Source: Actinomycetes bacterium (GTDB lineage: Bacteria > Actinomycetota > Coriobacteriia > Anaerosomatales > Anaerosomataceae). From it: a stretch of 12,373 bases of DNA. A program made the translations under genes and the position numbers. The notes under the pieces were generated by a model that was not told the origin of the DNA, made no database searches, and worked only from the letters and a program-made list of their open reading frames with translations. Where the stretch lies: contig JAJZRZ010000028.1 of NCBI GenBank assembly GCA_021850085.1, positions 1 to 12,373 on the forward strand, read 5' to 3'. Below, piece after piece: positions 1 through 5,683 of the stretch (position 1 is the stretch's first letter; the number at the start of each line of letters is the position of its first letter).

Positions 1-2
1 GC

Positions 3-815
3 GGAGGCGGGATCGCCGCATTCGTCGATGCCGAGCATGCCCTGGATCCGGCGTATGCCGCCCGTCTCGGTGTCGCCATCGACGACATCCTCATCTCCCA
101 GCCGGACACGGGTGAACAAGCCCTCGAGATCACCGATATGCTCGTTCGCTCCGGCGCCATCGATGTCATCGTCGTCGACTCGGTCGCTGCCCTCGTGCCT
201 CGAGCAGAACTTGAGGGCGAGATGGGTGACGTCACCGTAGGGCTGCAGGCGAGGTTGATGAGCCAAGCCATGCGCAAGCTCGCCGGCTCCCTCAACCGCT
301 CACAGACCACCTGTATCTTCATCAACCAACTCCGCGAGAAGGTCGGTGTCATGTTCGGCAGTCCGGAGACGACCTCGGGAGGACGGGCCCTCAAGTTCTA
401 TGCCTCAGTGAGAATCGACATCCGCCGGATCGACTCCATCAAGCAGGGCACCGATATGGTCGGGAACCGGGTCCGGGCCAAAGTCGTGAAGAATAAGGTC
501 GCCCCTCCGTTCCGTCAAGCAGAGTTCGACATCATGTACGGCCAAGGCATCTCAAAGGAGGGCAGCCTGCTCGATCTGGGCGTGGAAGAGGGGATCGTCC
601 AGAAGTCGGGCGCTTGGTACACGTATGGTGAGGAGCGCCTCGGTCAGGGACGTGAAGCTGCCAAGGACTTCTTGCGTGAGCACTTCGAGCTCCGAGACAC
701 CATCGAGAACCAGGTACGCACACACCTCGGCCTGGCCAAGAACGGCCATGGGCATCCAGCGCCCGAGATCAAGCCGGATCACGACCTTGCCGGGAAGGCG
801 GGCAAGAAGGGCTGA
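3..815 (+). CDS. recA: RecA recombinase (5'-truncated by window edge)
   Basis: RecA is the ATP-dependent strand-exchange protein that forms filaments on single-stranded DNA and triggers LexA cleavage. The 270 visible residues begin in the ATPase core, just after the Walker A loop, which lies outside the window. By alignment from memory with E. coli RecA, the first visible residue is about residue 86. The catalytic Glu (E96 in E. coli) is in FVDAEHALDP, and Walker B is VIVVDS with Asp at window residue 59 (D144 in E. coli). Loop L1 (residues 67-76), the NQLREKVGVMFG stretch and the L2 loop PETTSGG follow, with the C-terminal domain from about residue 180. The tail is short and Lys-rich (GKAGKKG) rather than strongly acidic as in E. 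coli. The stop is 3 nt before recX, so the two are probably cotranscribed. Identity is essentially certain. Confidence 0.98.
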   Translation, partial: GGGIAAFVDAEHALDPAYAARLGVAIDDILISQPDTGEQALEITDMLVRSGAIDVIVVDSVAALVPRAELEGEMGDVTVGLQARLMSQAMRKLAGSLNRSQTTCIFINQLREKVGVMFGSPETTSGGRALKFYASVRIDIRRIDSIKQGTDMVGNRVRAKVVKNKVAPPFRQAEFDIMYGQGISKEGSLLDLGVEEGIVQKSGAWYTYGEERLGQGREAAKDFLREHFELRDTIENQVRTHLGLAKNGHGHPAPEIKPDHDLAGKAGKKG

Positions 816-818
816 CGA

Positions 819-1466
819 ATGACTGGGTGGTGCGCGGTAACCGGTGTTCGCTGCCCGCGGCGAGGTTCGAGACGACGAATCATATTTCTCGATGAGTGTG
901 AGTGGCGAACCCTGTCCGCCGATCTCATCACGGAGCTTGGGTTGCAGCAAGGCGATCTGGTCGACCCCGACGCACTCTCCGCACGTGCTGACGACCTAGC
1001 TCCCCGCCTTGCACGGGAGCGGGCTCTTCGCCTGCTTGCCGCTCGGGAGCGCAGCGCACATGAGCTTCAGGAGCGGTTGGTCGACGACGGCTTCGAGGTC
1101 ACGATCGCCGCACAGACCGTGGATGCACTCCAACGAGCTGCACTCGTCGATGACTCCCGTCTCGCCGAGGCACACGCACGTACGCTGGTCGTACACCGCG
1201 GACTTGGGCGCAACCGCGTGCTCCGTGAACTCGCACGGCGTGGGGTGGACGAAAGCCTCGCCCGCCAGGCGGTCGAGGCCCTAGCACCCGCCGATGACGA
1301 AATCATGCGTGCGCGCTCCGCAGCACCACGCATCGCGCGTGAGGGTGACACGGTTCAGCGCTTGGCTTGCCGTCTCGTCCGTCGGGGCTTCGCGCCCGCA
1401 GAGGCGTTTCGGGCCGCGGAAACAACCTTGGGTGAAGCCAGCCGACCCGACACAGAAGGTGCCTGA
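819..1466 (+). CDS. recX: RecX, regulatory protein of RecA
   Basis: RecX proteins bind RecA filaments and modulate, usually inhibit, RecA ATPase and strand exchange. The 215-residue product has an N-terminal beta segment (residues 8-48, IIFLDECEWRTLSADL then GLQQGDLV) typical of RecX. It is followed by three tandem three-helix modules from about residue 66 to 200. The first contains ALRLLAARERSAHELQERL, the second LVDDSRLAEAHARTLV with a basic GLGRNRVLRELARRGV, and the third is DTVQRLACRLVRRGF. The ATG at 819 is chosen because the N-terminal beta segment is then complete, and a GAAGG-like Shine-Dalgarno inside the end of recA (about 806-810) is 8 nt upstream. The 3-nt gap after recA is the classic recA-recX arrangement. 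The tail after residue 205 is short and unconserved. Nothing looks broken. Confidence 0.93.
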   Translation: MTGWCAVTGVRCPRRGSRRRIIFLDECEWRTLSADLITELGLQQGDLVDPDALSARADDLAPRLARERALRLLAARERSAHELQERLVDDGFEVTIAAQTVDALQRAALVDDSRLAEAHARTLVVHRGLGRNRVLRELARRGVDESLARQAVEALAPADDEIMRARSAAPRIAREGDTVQRLACRLVRRGFAPAEAFRAAETTLGEASRPDTEGA

Positions 1467-1501
1467 TCGTGGCGCCGCGCCTCCAGCGATTCCTCGTCGG
1501 C

Positions 1502-1531
1502 TTGACGGAACGCCTGCGACCTCAGTAGGAT
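1502..1531 (+). promoter_or_regulatory. Strong sigma-70-type promoter between recX and rny
   Basis: A TTGACG -35 box (1502-1507) is separated by 18 nt from a TAGGAT -10 box (1526-1531), matching the housekeeping sigma consensus at 5 of 6 and about 4-5 of 6 positions. Transcription would begin near 1538. It lies 226 nt upstream of the rny start, and strongly self-complementary sequence plus a terminator lie in between. It therefore probably drives either a separate small RNA or an attenuated rny leader. The boxes are seen directly; activity is inferred. Confidence 0.6.
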
Positions 1532-1537
1532 GAGCAC

Positions 1538-1700
1538 GGCAAATGTGATCGAGACGACGCCGCCGGTGTCGTGTCGTGTATGGGTCTCAAGCTTCTCATG
1601 CGAGTACCGCCCGTGAGGGCGGTTCGTCGCGCATACATGAGCCGATCCGACCCTGACACCACGGTCACGTGTGCCGAACGGACTCGCCGTTCGGCATTCT
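1538..1700 (+). ncRNA. Candidate structured small RNA or rny leader (unassigned family)
   Basis: From the predicted start near 1538 to the terminator, the sequence can fold as one long irregular rod. The pairs are 1543-1550 with 1663-1670 (8 bp, two G·U), GGTGTC 1565-1570 with 1655-1660, GGGTC 1582-1586 with 1649-1653, CTCAT 1595-1599 with 1637-1641, and a perfect apical stem ACCGCCC 1606-1612 with GGGCGGT 1617-1623. The apical stem is capped by a GUGA tetraloop of GNRA type. The closing stem begins about five nt from the predicted 5' end and abuts the terminator hairpin, as expected of a discrete RNA of about 160 nt. Competing local hairpins exist on the 5' side (1555-1561 with 1565-1571; GAGAC 1551-1555 with GTCTC 1584-1588), so a switching leader is also possible. 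The rod shape recalls 6S RNA but the bubble geometry is not convincing. No tRNA or tmRNA signature was found. Folding was done by eye. Confidence 0.5.
1671..1700 (+). terminator. Rho-independent terminator upstream of rny
   Basis: A perfect 10-bp inverted repeat, TGCCGAACGG (1672-1681) and CCGTTCGGCA (1687-1696), has a 5-nt loop ACTCG and an extra G·U closing pair. It is followed by a moderately T-rich TTCTCATTTC. It would end transcripts from recA-recX and from the 1502-1531 promoter, or act as an attenuator for rny. The T tract is interrupted by C, so efficiency is uncertain. Confidence 0.65.
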
Positions 1701-1701
1701 C

Positions 1702-1730
1702 ATTTCACTATGCCACCTGACACATACGAT
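1702..1730 (+). promoter_or_regulatory. Weak candidate promoter directly upstream of rny
   Basis: TACGAT at 1725-1730 is a fair -10 hexamer. The hexamer 17 nt upstream (1702-1707, ATTTCA) matches TTGACA at only three positions. A start near 1737 would give rny its own short 5' leader downstream of the terminator. It is offered because the terminator at 1671-1700 otherwise leaves rny dependent on read-through. Confidence 0.25.
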
Positions 1731-1740
1731 ATCCCGAGAA

Positions 1741-1747
1741 GGGAGGG
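1741..1747 (+). promoter_or_regulatory. Shine-Dalgarno of rny
   Basis: GGGAGGG lies 9 nt before the ATG at 1757. It is a strong ribosome binding site and fixes the rny start. Confidence 0.75.
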
Positions 1748-1756
1748 ACACGCCTC

Positions 1757-3289
1757 ATGATCGAGTTCCTCTACGTAATGGTTGGCCTCGTCGTCGGCGT
1801 CGTCCTCGGCTTCGCCATCAATCGTTTCGTCGTCTCCGGTAGGGCCGATCGCGCCCGCGAGACGGCGGAGCGGATGCTTGCCGATGCGCAGAAGCAGGCC
1901 GAGACGACCAGAAAAGAGATGCTCCTCGAGGCAAAGGATGAGATCTTCCACCTCAAGGCGCAGTCCGAGCAAGATATGAAGGAGCGCCGCAAGGACCTGA
2001 CCGCGCTCGAAGGTCGACTGCTTCAGCGCGAGGAGTCGCTCGAGCGTCGGACAGAGTCGCTCGACAAGCGCGAGCACCAGCTTTCCAGCCAGACTGGTCA
2101 GATAGCCAAGCGCGAGAAGGACCTTGAGGATGCGATCGCCGAGGAGAAGGCTCGCCTCGAGCAACTCGCCGGCATGTCCTCCGACCAGGCCAAGGACGTG
2201 CTCCTCGAACGCGTTCGCGAAGACGTTGCCCGTGATGCCGCCGTGATCATCCGAGAAACCGAACAGCGGGCTCGTGAAGAGGCCGACCGGAAGGCACGCA
2301 ACATCATCGGGATCGCCATCGGACGCGTTGCGGCTGACCACACCGCCGAGTCCACCGTCTCGGTCGTACACATCCCGAGCGACGACCTCAAAGGCCGCAT
2401 CATCGGCCGAGAGGGCCGCAACATCCGGGCCTTCGAGCAGCTGACGGGGATCAACCTCATCATCGATGACACTCCCGAGGCGGTCATCCTATCGAGCTTC
2501 GATCCGGTCCGCCGTGAAGTGGGGCGCGTCACCCTCGAGAACCTCATCGCTGACGGGCGCATCCACCCCGCTCGTATCGAGGAGATGTTCAAGAAAGCTG
2601 AGACCCTCGTCGACCAGCAGGTCCACGAGGCCGGCGAGCAGGCGGTCTTCGATGCCGGCGTTCACAACCTGCACAGTGACATCGTCCGCACCTTGGGTCG
2701 GCTGCGCTTCCGCACGAGCTACGGACAGAACGTCCTCAACCACTCGCTTGAGGTCGCATACCTCGCCGGCGTCATGGCGGCCGAACTCGGTCTTGATCCG
2801 GCGCTCGCAAAACGCGCAGGACTTCTGCACGACCTCGGCAAGGCCATCGACCACGAGATCGAGGGGCCGCACGCCGTCATCGGGGCGGATCTTGCCCGCC
2901 GCCTGAGTGAAGACACCGAGGTCGTACACTGCATCGAGGCGCATCATGGCGATGTGGAACCACAGACCGTCGAAGCAGTCATCGTGCAGGCCGCGGACGC
3001 CATTTCAGCCGCACGCCCCGGTGCCCGTCGAGAGACGCTTGAGAGCTACATCAAGCGGCTCGAGAAGCTTGAGGCTCTCGCCGAGTCCCACAAGGGTGTG
3101 GAGAAATCGTACGCGATGCAGGCTGGGCGGGAGATCCGTGTGATGGTCAAGCCTGAGGAGGTCAGCGACGCCGAAGCCACGCTGATGGCACGCGATCTGG
3201 CGAAGCAGATCGAAGAAGAGCTTCAGTACCCCGGCCAGATCAAGGTCATGTTCATCCGGGAAAGCCGCGCGGTGGACTACGCCAAGTAG
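1757..3289 (+). CDS. rny: Ribonuclease Y (membrane-anchored endoribonuclease)
   Basis: RNase Y starts mRNA decay and processing at the inner face of the membrane in bacteria lacking RNase E or in addition to it. The 510 residues match the family length (about 520 in Bacillus). In order they show an N-terminal membrane anchor (residues 2-24, FLYVMVGLVVGVVLGFAI), a long charged coiled coil (about 28-185, rich in heptads such as REESLERRTESLDKRE), a KH RNA-binding domain (about 200-265, core GRIIGREGRN at 213-222), and an HD domain. The HD domain has NHSLEVA at 328-334, the HD pair at 358-359 in LLHDLGKAID, EAHHGD at 394-399 and the metal-ligand Asp in QAADAIS at 411-417. The C-terminal region ends in a conserved VMFIRE-type segment. 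The start has a strong Shine-Dalgarno. The gene sits next to recA-recX as in several Firmicutes. All catalytic motifs are intact. Confidence 0.97.
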   Translation: MIEFLYVMVGLVVGVVLGFAINRFVVSGRADRARETAERMLADAQKQAETTRKEMLLEAKDEIFHLKAQSEQDMKERRKDLTALEGRLLQREESLERRTESLDKREHQLSSQTGQIAKREKDLEDAIAEEKARLEQLAGMSSDQAKDVLLERVREDVARDAAVIIRETEQRAREEADRKARNIIGIAIGRVAADHTAESTVSVVHIPSDDLKGRIIGREGRNIRAFEQLTGINLIIDDTPEAVILSSFDPVRREVGRVTLENLIADGRIHPARIEEMFKKAETLVDQQVHEAGEQAVFDAGVHNLHSDIVRTLGRLRFRTSYGQNVLNHSLEVAYLAGVMAAELGLDPALAKRAGLLHDLGKAIDHEIEGPHAVIGADLARRLSEDTEVVHCIEAHHGDVEPQTVEAVIVQAADAISAARPGARRETLESYIKRLEKLEALAESHKGVEKSYAMQAGREIRVMVKPEEVSDAEATLMARDLAKQIEEELQYPGQIKVMFIRESRAVDYAK

Positions 3290-3314
3290 CGGCGTGGTCG
3301 CCGAAGGGCACGCT

Positions 3315-3318
3315 GGAG
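3315..3318 (+). promoter_or_regulatory. Shine-Dalgarno deciding the ATPase start
   Basis: GGAG is 5 nt before the ATG at 3324. The in-frame GTG at 3294, 4 nt after the rny stop, has no comparable site, so 3324 is preferred. Confidence 0.5.
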
Positions 3319-3323
3319 ATGAC

Positions 3324-4400
3324 ATGAGCCAACGCGACCCTCTCATAGATTTCGTCTCGTCGGTGTCGGGAGACGCCTACCTAAAGGTGGAGGAGGCACT
3401 CGGCGACGGCTATGTGCGGCTCCGGGTCCCGGAAGCTGAGCGTCGCCAGGCGAAGCACGACATACGCAGCTTCGAGGACATCGTCGTGGAGCTGCTGCGC
3501 AACGCACGCGACGCGCATGCCCGACGCATCTTCGTCGCGACGACACGCGATGGCTCCTTACGCACCCTCACCATGCTTGATGACGGAATAGGAATACCGT
3601 CGGCGCTGCACGACACCGTTTTCGAACCGAGGGTCACCTCCAAACTGGAAACCATGGTCATGGACCGCTGGGGCGTGCACGGGCGTGGCATGGCCCTTTA
3701 CTCGGTGAGCCAGAATGTTCGCGAGGCGCGCGTTGCCTCTTCAGCGCCCCACAGGGGTGCCTCCATCGCTGTGGTGGCGGACACAACAGAGCTCACCGAG
3801 CGCGCGGACCAGTCGACGTGGCCCACGGTCGAGCCGGATGAGACAGGCTCGCTGCGGGTCGTCCGCGGTCCGCACAACATCCTTCGCCGCCTTGTGGAGT
3901 TCGCATGCGAGCATCCCGAGCTCGAGCTGTACGTCGGCACCCCCACCGAGGTGCTCGCAACCCTCCAGGCACTGGGGCGTCGATGCCTGGACGTGGGAGA
4001 GCTGATGTTCTGCGAAGACCTCGAGCGTCTAGTGGTCTGGCAGCGTCCCGCGGCGTGTGCCGACGCGGCCGAGCTGGAGGAGATCGCCTCTGTGATCGGC
4101 CTACCGGTCTCAGAACGCACCGCCCACCGCATCCTGGCGGGAGACCTCGCTCCGCTTGAACCGCTACTGACGCAGCTGCTGGGCAACGACGAGTCCGACC
4201 CGGCACAATCGCCGGACATCTATCGCGACCGTCGGTCGCTTCGCATCCACCACAGCGACCTGACTGCCTTCCGTCACGAGCTCACGAAAGCCTTCGACCT
4301 GCTGGCCGAGCGCTACTACCTCACCCTCAGGGGGGAGCCGAAGGTTACCGTGGCCCGCGATGCCGTCAATGTGCGGTTCACAATAGAGAAGGAGGACTGA
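3324..4400 (+). CDS. GHKL (HSP90/MutL-like) ATP-binding protein, function unknown
   Basis: The 358-residue protein carries a Bergerat-fold ATPase domain at about residues 35-155. The N box is EDIVVELLRNARDA with E56, N60 and D63. The G1 box is LDDGIGIP (86-92). A segment FEPRVTSK (100-107) resembles the 'TSK' of MutL, and the G2 box is GVHGRGMALYSV (117-128). This pattern is closest to MutL/topoisomerase VI-type GHKL ATPases rather than sensor histidine kinases: there is no phospho-acceptor His domain, no membrane segment and no receiver domain. Residues 175-358 form a C-terminal region I do not recognise; part is alpha-helical and rich in Leu/Glu, ending in a beta-like VTVARDAVNVRFTIEK. It is too short for MutL and lacks its endonuclease motif. 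It lies 34 nt after rny, where Bacillus has ymdB, and before spoVS. The role is unknown; DNA or RNA metabolism is a guess from neighbours. The fold is well supported, the function is not. Confidence 0.85.
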   Translation: MSQRDPLIDFVSSVSGDAYLKVEEALGDGYVRLRVPEAERRQAKHDIRSFEDIVVELLRNARDAHARRIFVATTRDGSLRTLTMLDDGIGIPSALHDTVFEPRVTSKLETMVMDRWGVHGRGMALYSVSQNVREARVASSAPHRGASIAVVADTTELTERADQSTWPTVEPDETGSLRVVRGPHNILRRLVEFACEHPELELYVGTPTEVLATLQALGRRCLDVGELMFCEDLERLVVWQRPAACADAAELEEIASVIGLPVSERTAHRILAGDLAPLEPLLTQLLGNDESDPAQSPDIYRDRRSLRIHHSDLTAFRHELTKAFDLLAERYYLTLRGEPKVTVARDAVNVRFTIEKED

Positions 4401-4562
4401 CGCTCCGTGCTGCGCGCCGTTCGGCGCTCCTATGTCGTCTCCCATCACCAATGCGGTATAGTTGGGCAACGGCGTACAATGTCGAGCACCAGCGAACGCA
4501 GTCCGCATCGCACTCACAGCACGCTACAGAAACACACCATCATTCGCAGCACTGGAGGCATA
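4401..4562 (+). promoter_or_regulatory. spoVS leader with weak promoter-like and hairpin elements
   Basis: This 162-nt gap has no credible gene. A GC hairpin, GCGCC 4414-4418 with GGCGC 4423-4427 and a GTTC loop, lies 13 nt after the ATPase stop but has no T tract. Two good -10-like hexamers follow, TATAGT (4457-4462) and TACAAT (4475-4480), neither with a recognisable TTGACA box 16-18 nt upstream. I see no AGGA…GAAT sigma-H pair like that known for Bacillus spoVS. A separate promoter for the spoVS–miaB group is plausible from the gap size but not shown. Confidence 0.3.
4554..4558 (+). promoter_or_regulatory. Shine-Dalgarno deciding the spoVS GTG start
   Basis: GGAGG is 4 nt before the GTG at 4563. 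Spacing is short but the match is perfect, and homologous SpoVS proteins begin at this point. Confidence 0.5.
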
Positions 4563-4844
4563 GTGGCCGTCGAAGTGTTGAAAGTCTCGACCAAGTCGAG
4601 CCCCAACTCGGTCGCTGGTGCGCTCGCCGGGGTCATTCGCGAGCAGGGTGCCGTGGAGATCCAGATCGTCGGTGCCGGCGCTCTGAATCAGGCCGTCAAG
4701 GCGATTGCGATCGCGCGGGGCTTCGTCGCACCGATGGGACTCGACCTCATCTGCACTCCGGCGTTCGCCGATATCGAGATCAACGGCGAAGAGCGCACCG
4801 CGATCCGATTGCTCGTGGAGCCTCGCTCGCCGCGTCGCCCGTGA
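4563..4844 (+). CDS. spoVS: Stage V sporulation protein S homologue (Alba-like small protein)
   Basis: The 93-residue product is nearly identical in pattern to Bacillus SpoVS (86 aa). Hallmarks are EVLKVSTKSSPNSVAGALAG near the N-terminus, VEIQIVGAGALNQAVKAIAIARG in the middle, and DLICTPAFADIEINGEERTAIRLLVEPR at the end. SpoVS affects septation and late sporulation in Bacillus. It is also widespread in bacteria that do not sporulate, where its role is unknown; structures show an Alba-like fold suggestive of nucleic-acid binding. The reading frame continues upstream to 4407, but homology begins at the GTG at 4563, which has a GGAGG site. The C-terminal SPRRP is a short extra tail. Its end overlaps a possible GTG start of the next gene by 4 nt, implying translational coupling. 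Presence here does not by itself prove a spore former. Confidence 0.95.
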   Translation: MAVEVLKVSTKSSPNSVAGALAGVIREQGAVEIQIVGAGALNQAVKAIAIARGFVAPMGLDLICTPAFADIEINGEERTAIRLLVEPRSPRRP

Positions 4845-4849
4845 GTGCC

Positions 4850-5683
4850 ATGCCCGGCCCAGATCTTCATGTCCACTCCACAGCCTCCGACGGCGCACTC
4901 ACACCAAGCGCGCTTGTCACCCTTGCTGAACGCCTCGGCTTGCCGGCCATCGCGCTGACCGACCACGATACGGTTGCCGGTACCGGGGAGGCGTTGCAGG
5001 CCGCCGCATCTTCACCGGTGACCGTCATAGCCGGAGTGGAACTCTCCGCCGGCTTAGGCTCCCGGTCGGTGCATATACTCGGCTATCACATAGATCATAC
5101 GGATCCCGCGCTGTTGTCGCGCCTGGCCGAACTGCGCGAGGTGCGGCTCGAACGTGCACGGCGGATCGTCGAGACCCTTGCAGACGGCGGCATCACTATC
5201 GCGTTCGACGACGTCATGGATCTCGCAGACGGCGGCGCCATCGGTCGAGCGCACATCGCGCAGTTGCTCGTTGCCGCCGGACATGCTGAGTCGGTGCCTC
5301 ACGCGTTCGCCAAGCTGCTCGGAAGCTCGGCGCCTTACTACGTGCCGAAACCCGTTGCCTCCCCGCAGAAAGTCATCGGCTGGATCGAGGCCGCGGGCGG
5401 GGTCGCGGTCCTGGCACACCCCGCGCTCAGCAAAGCCGACGATCTGGTGCAGGGACTTGTAGCGGCCGGCGTCGTGGGTATCGAGGCGTATCACGGCGCG
5501 CATGACGCCGAGACACGTTCCCGCTACCAGCGGCTGGCCGACGCCCACGGGCTCATCACCACCGGCGGTTCCGACTTCCACGGCGCGGGCCACGAGGGTG
5601 GCGATCTCGGTTCTGCCGAGGTCCCGCCTGAAGCGGTGGCTGCGCTGGCCGCCGCCAAGTTCGAGAGGCACGCATACCGGTGA
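4850..5683 (+). CDS. PHP-domain phosphoesterase (TrpH/YciV-like)
   Basis: The 277-residue protein is a stand-alone PHP (polymerase and histidinol phosphatase) metallohydrolase. Metal-binding motifs are all present: DLHVHSTASDG (5-15), ALTDHDTV (35-42), GVELS (62-66), RAH (133-135), LAHPALS (188-194) and GGSDFHG (239-245). Size and insert layout fit the TrpH/YciV branch. Characterised members are 3',5'-nucleoside bisphosphate phosphatases and, for E. coli YciV (RNase AM), a 5'-3' exoribonuclease acting on short RNA and rRNA 5' ends. Which substrate applies here cannot be read from sequence. The ATG at 4850 is chosen; the in-frame GTG at 4841 overlaps the spoVS stop as GTGA and would add three residues. 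Neither has a good Shine-Dalgarno, consistent with coupling to spoVS. Its stop overlaps the miaB GTG by 4 nt. Confidence 0.9.
   Translation: MPGPDLHVHSTASDGALTPSALVTLAERLGLPAIALTDHDTVAGTGEALQAAASSPVTVIAGVELSAGLGSRSVHILGYHIDHTDPALLSRLAELREVRLERARRIVETLADGGITIAFDDVMDLADGGAIGRAHIAQLLVAAGHAESVPHAFAKLLGSSAPYYVPKPVASPQKVIGWIEAAGGVAVLAHPALSKADDLVQGLVAAGVVGIEAYHGAHDAETRSRYQRLADAHGLITTGGSDFHGAGHEGGDLGSAEVPPEAVAALAAAKFERHAYR

Noticed and set aside
1600..1634. GGTTCG with flanking stems, resembling a tRNA T-arm
   Set aside because: The conserved A58 position is T, and no acceptor, D-arm or anticodon arm fits around it.
1538..1700. Firm assignment of the structured region as 6S RNA
   Set aside because: The rod shape is similar, but the central bubble is strongly lopsided in my hand fold and no conserved 6S sequence elements were confirmed; kept as an unassigned RNA candidate.
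3324..4400. MutL or a sensor histidine kinase as identity for the GHKL protein
   Set aside because: The protein is too short and lacks the MutL transducer and endonuclease regions, and there is no H-box dimerisation domain, membrane segment or partner response regulator.
4407..4562. Upstream in-frame extension of spoVS starting at GTG 4407
   Set aside because: SpoVS homologues start at the position equivalent to 4563, which has a GGAGG site; the extension is unlike any known SpoVS.
4451..4849. Upstream in-frame extension of the PHP gene by 133 codons
   Set aside because: It would overlap all of spoVS in another frame; PHP homology starts a few residues after the ATG at 4850.
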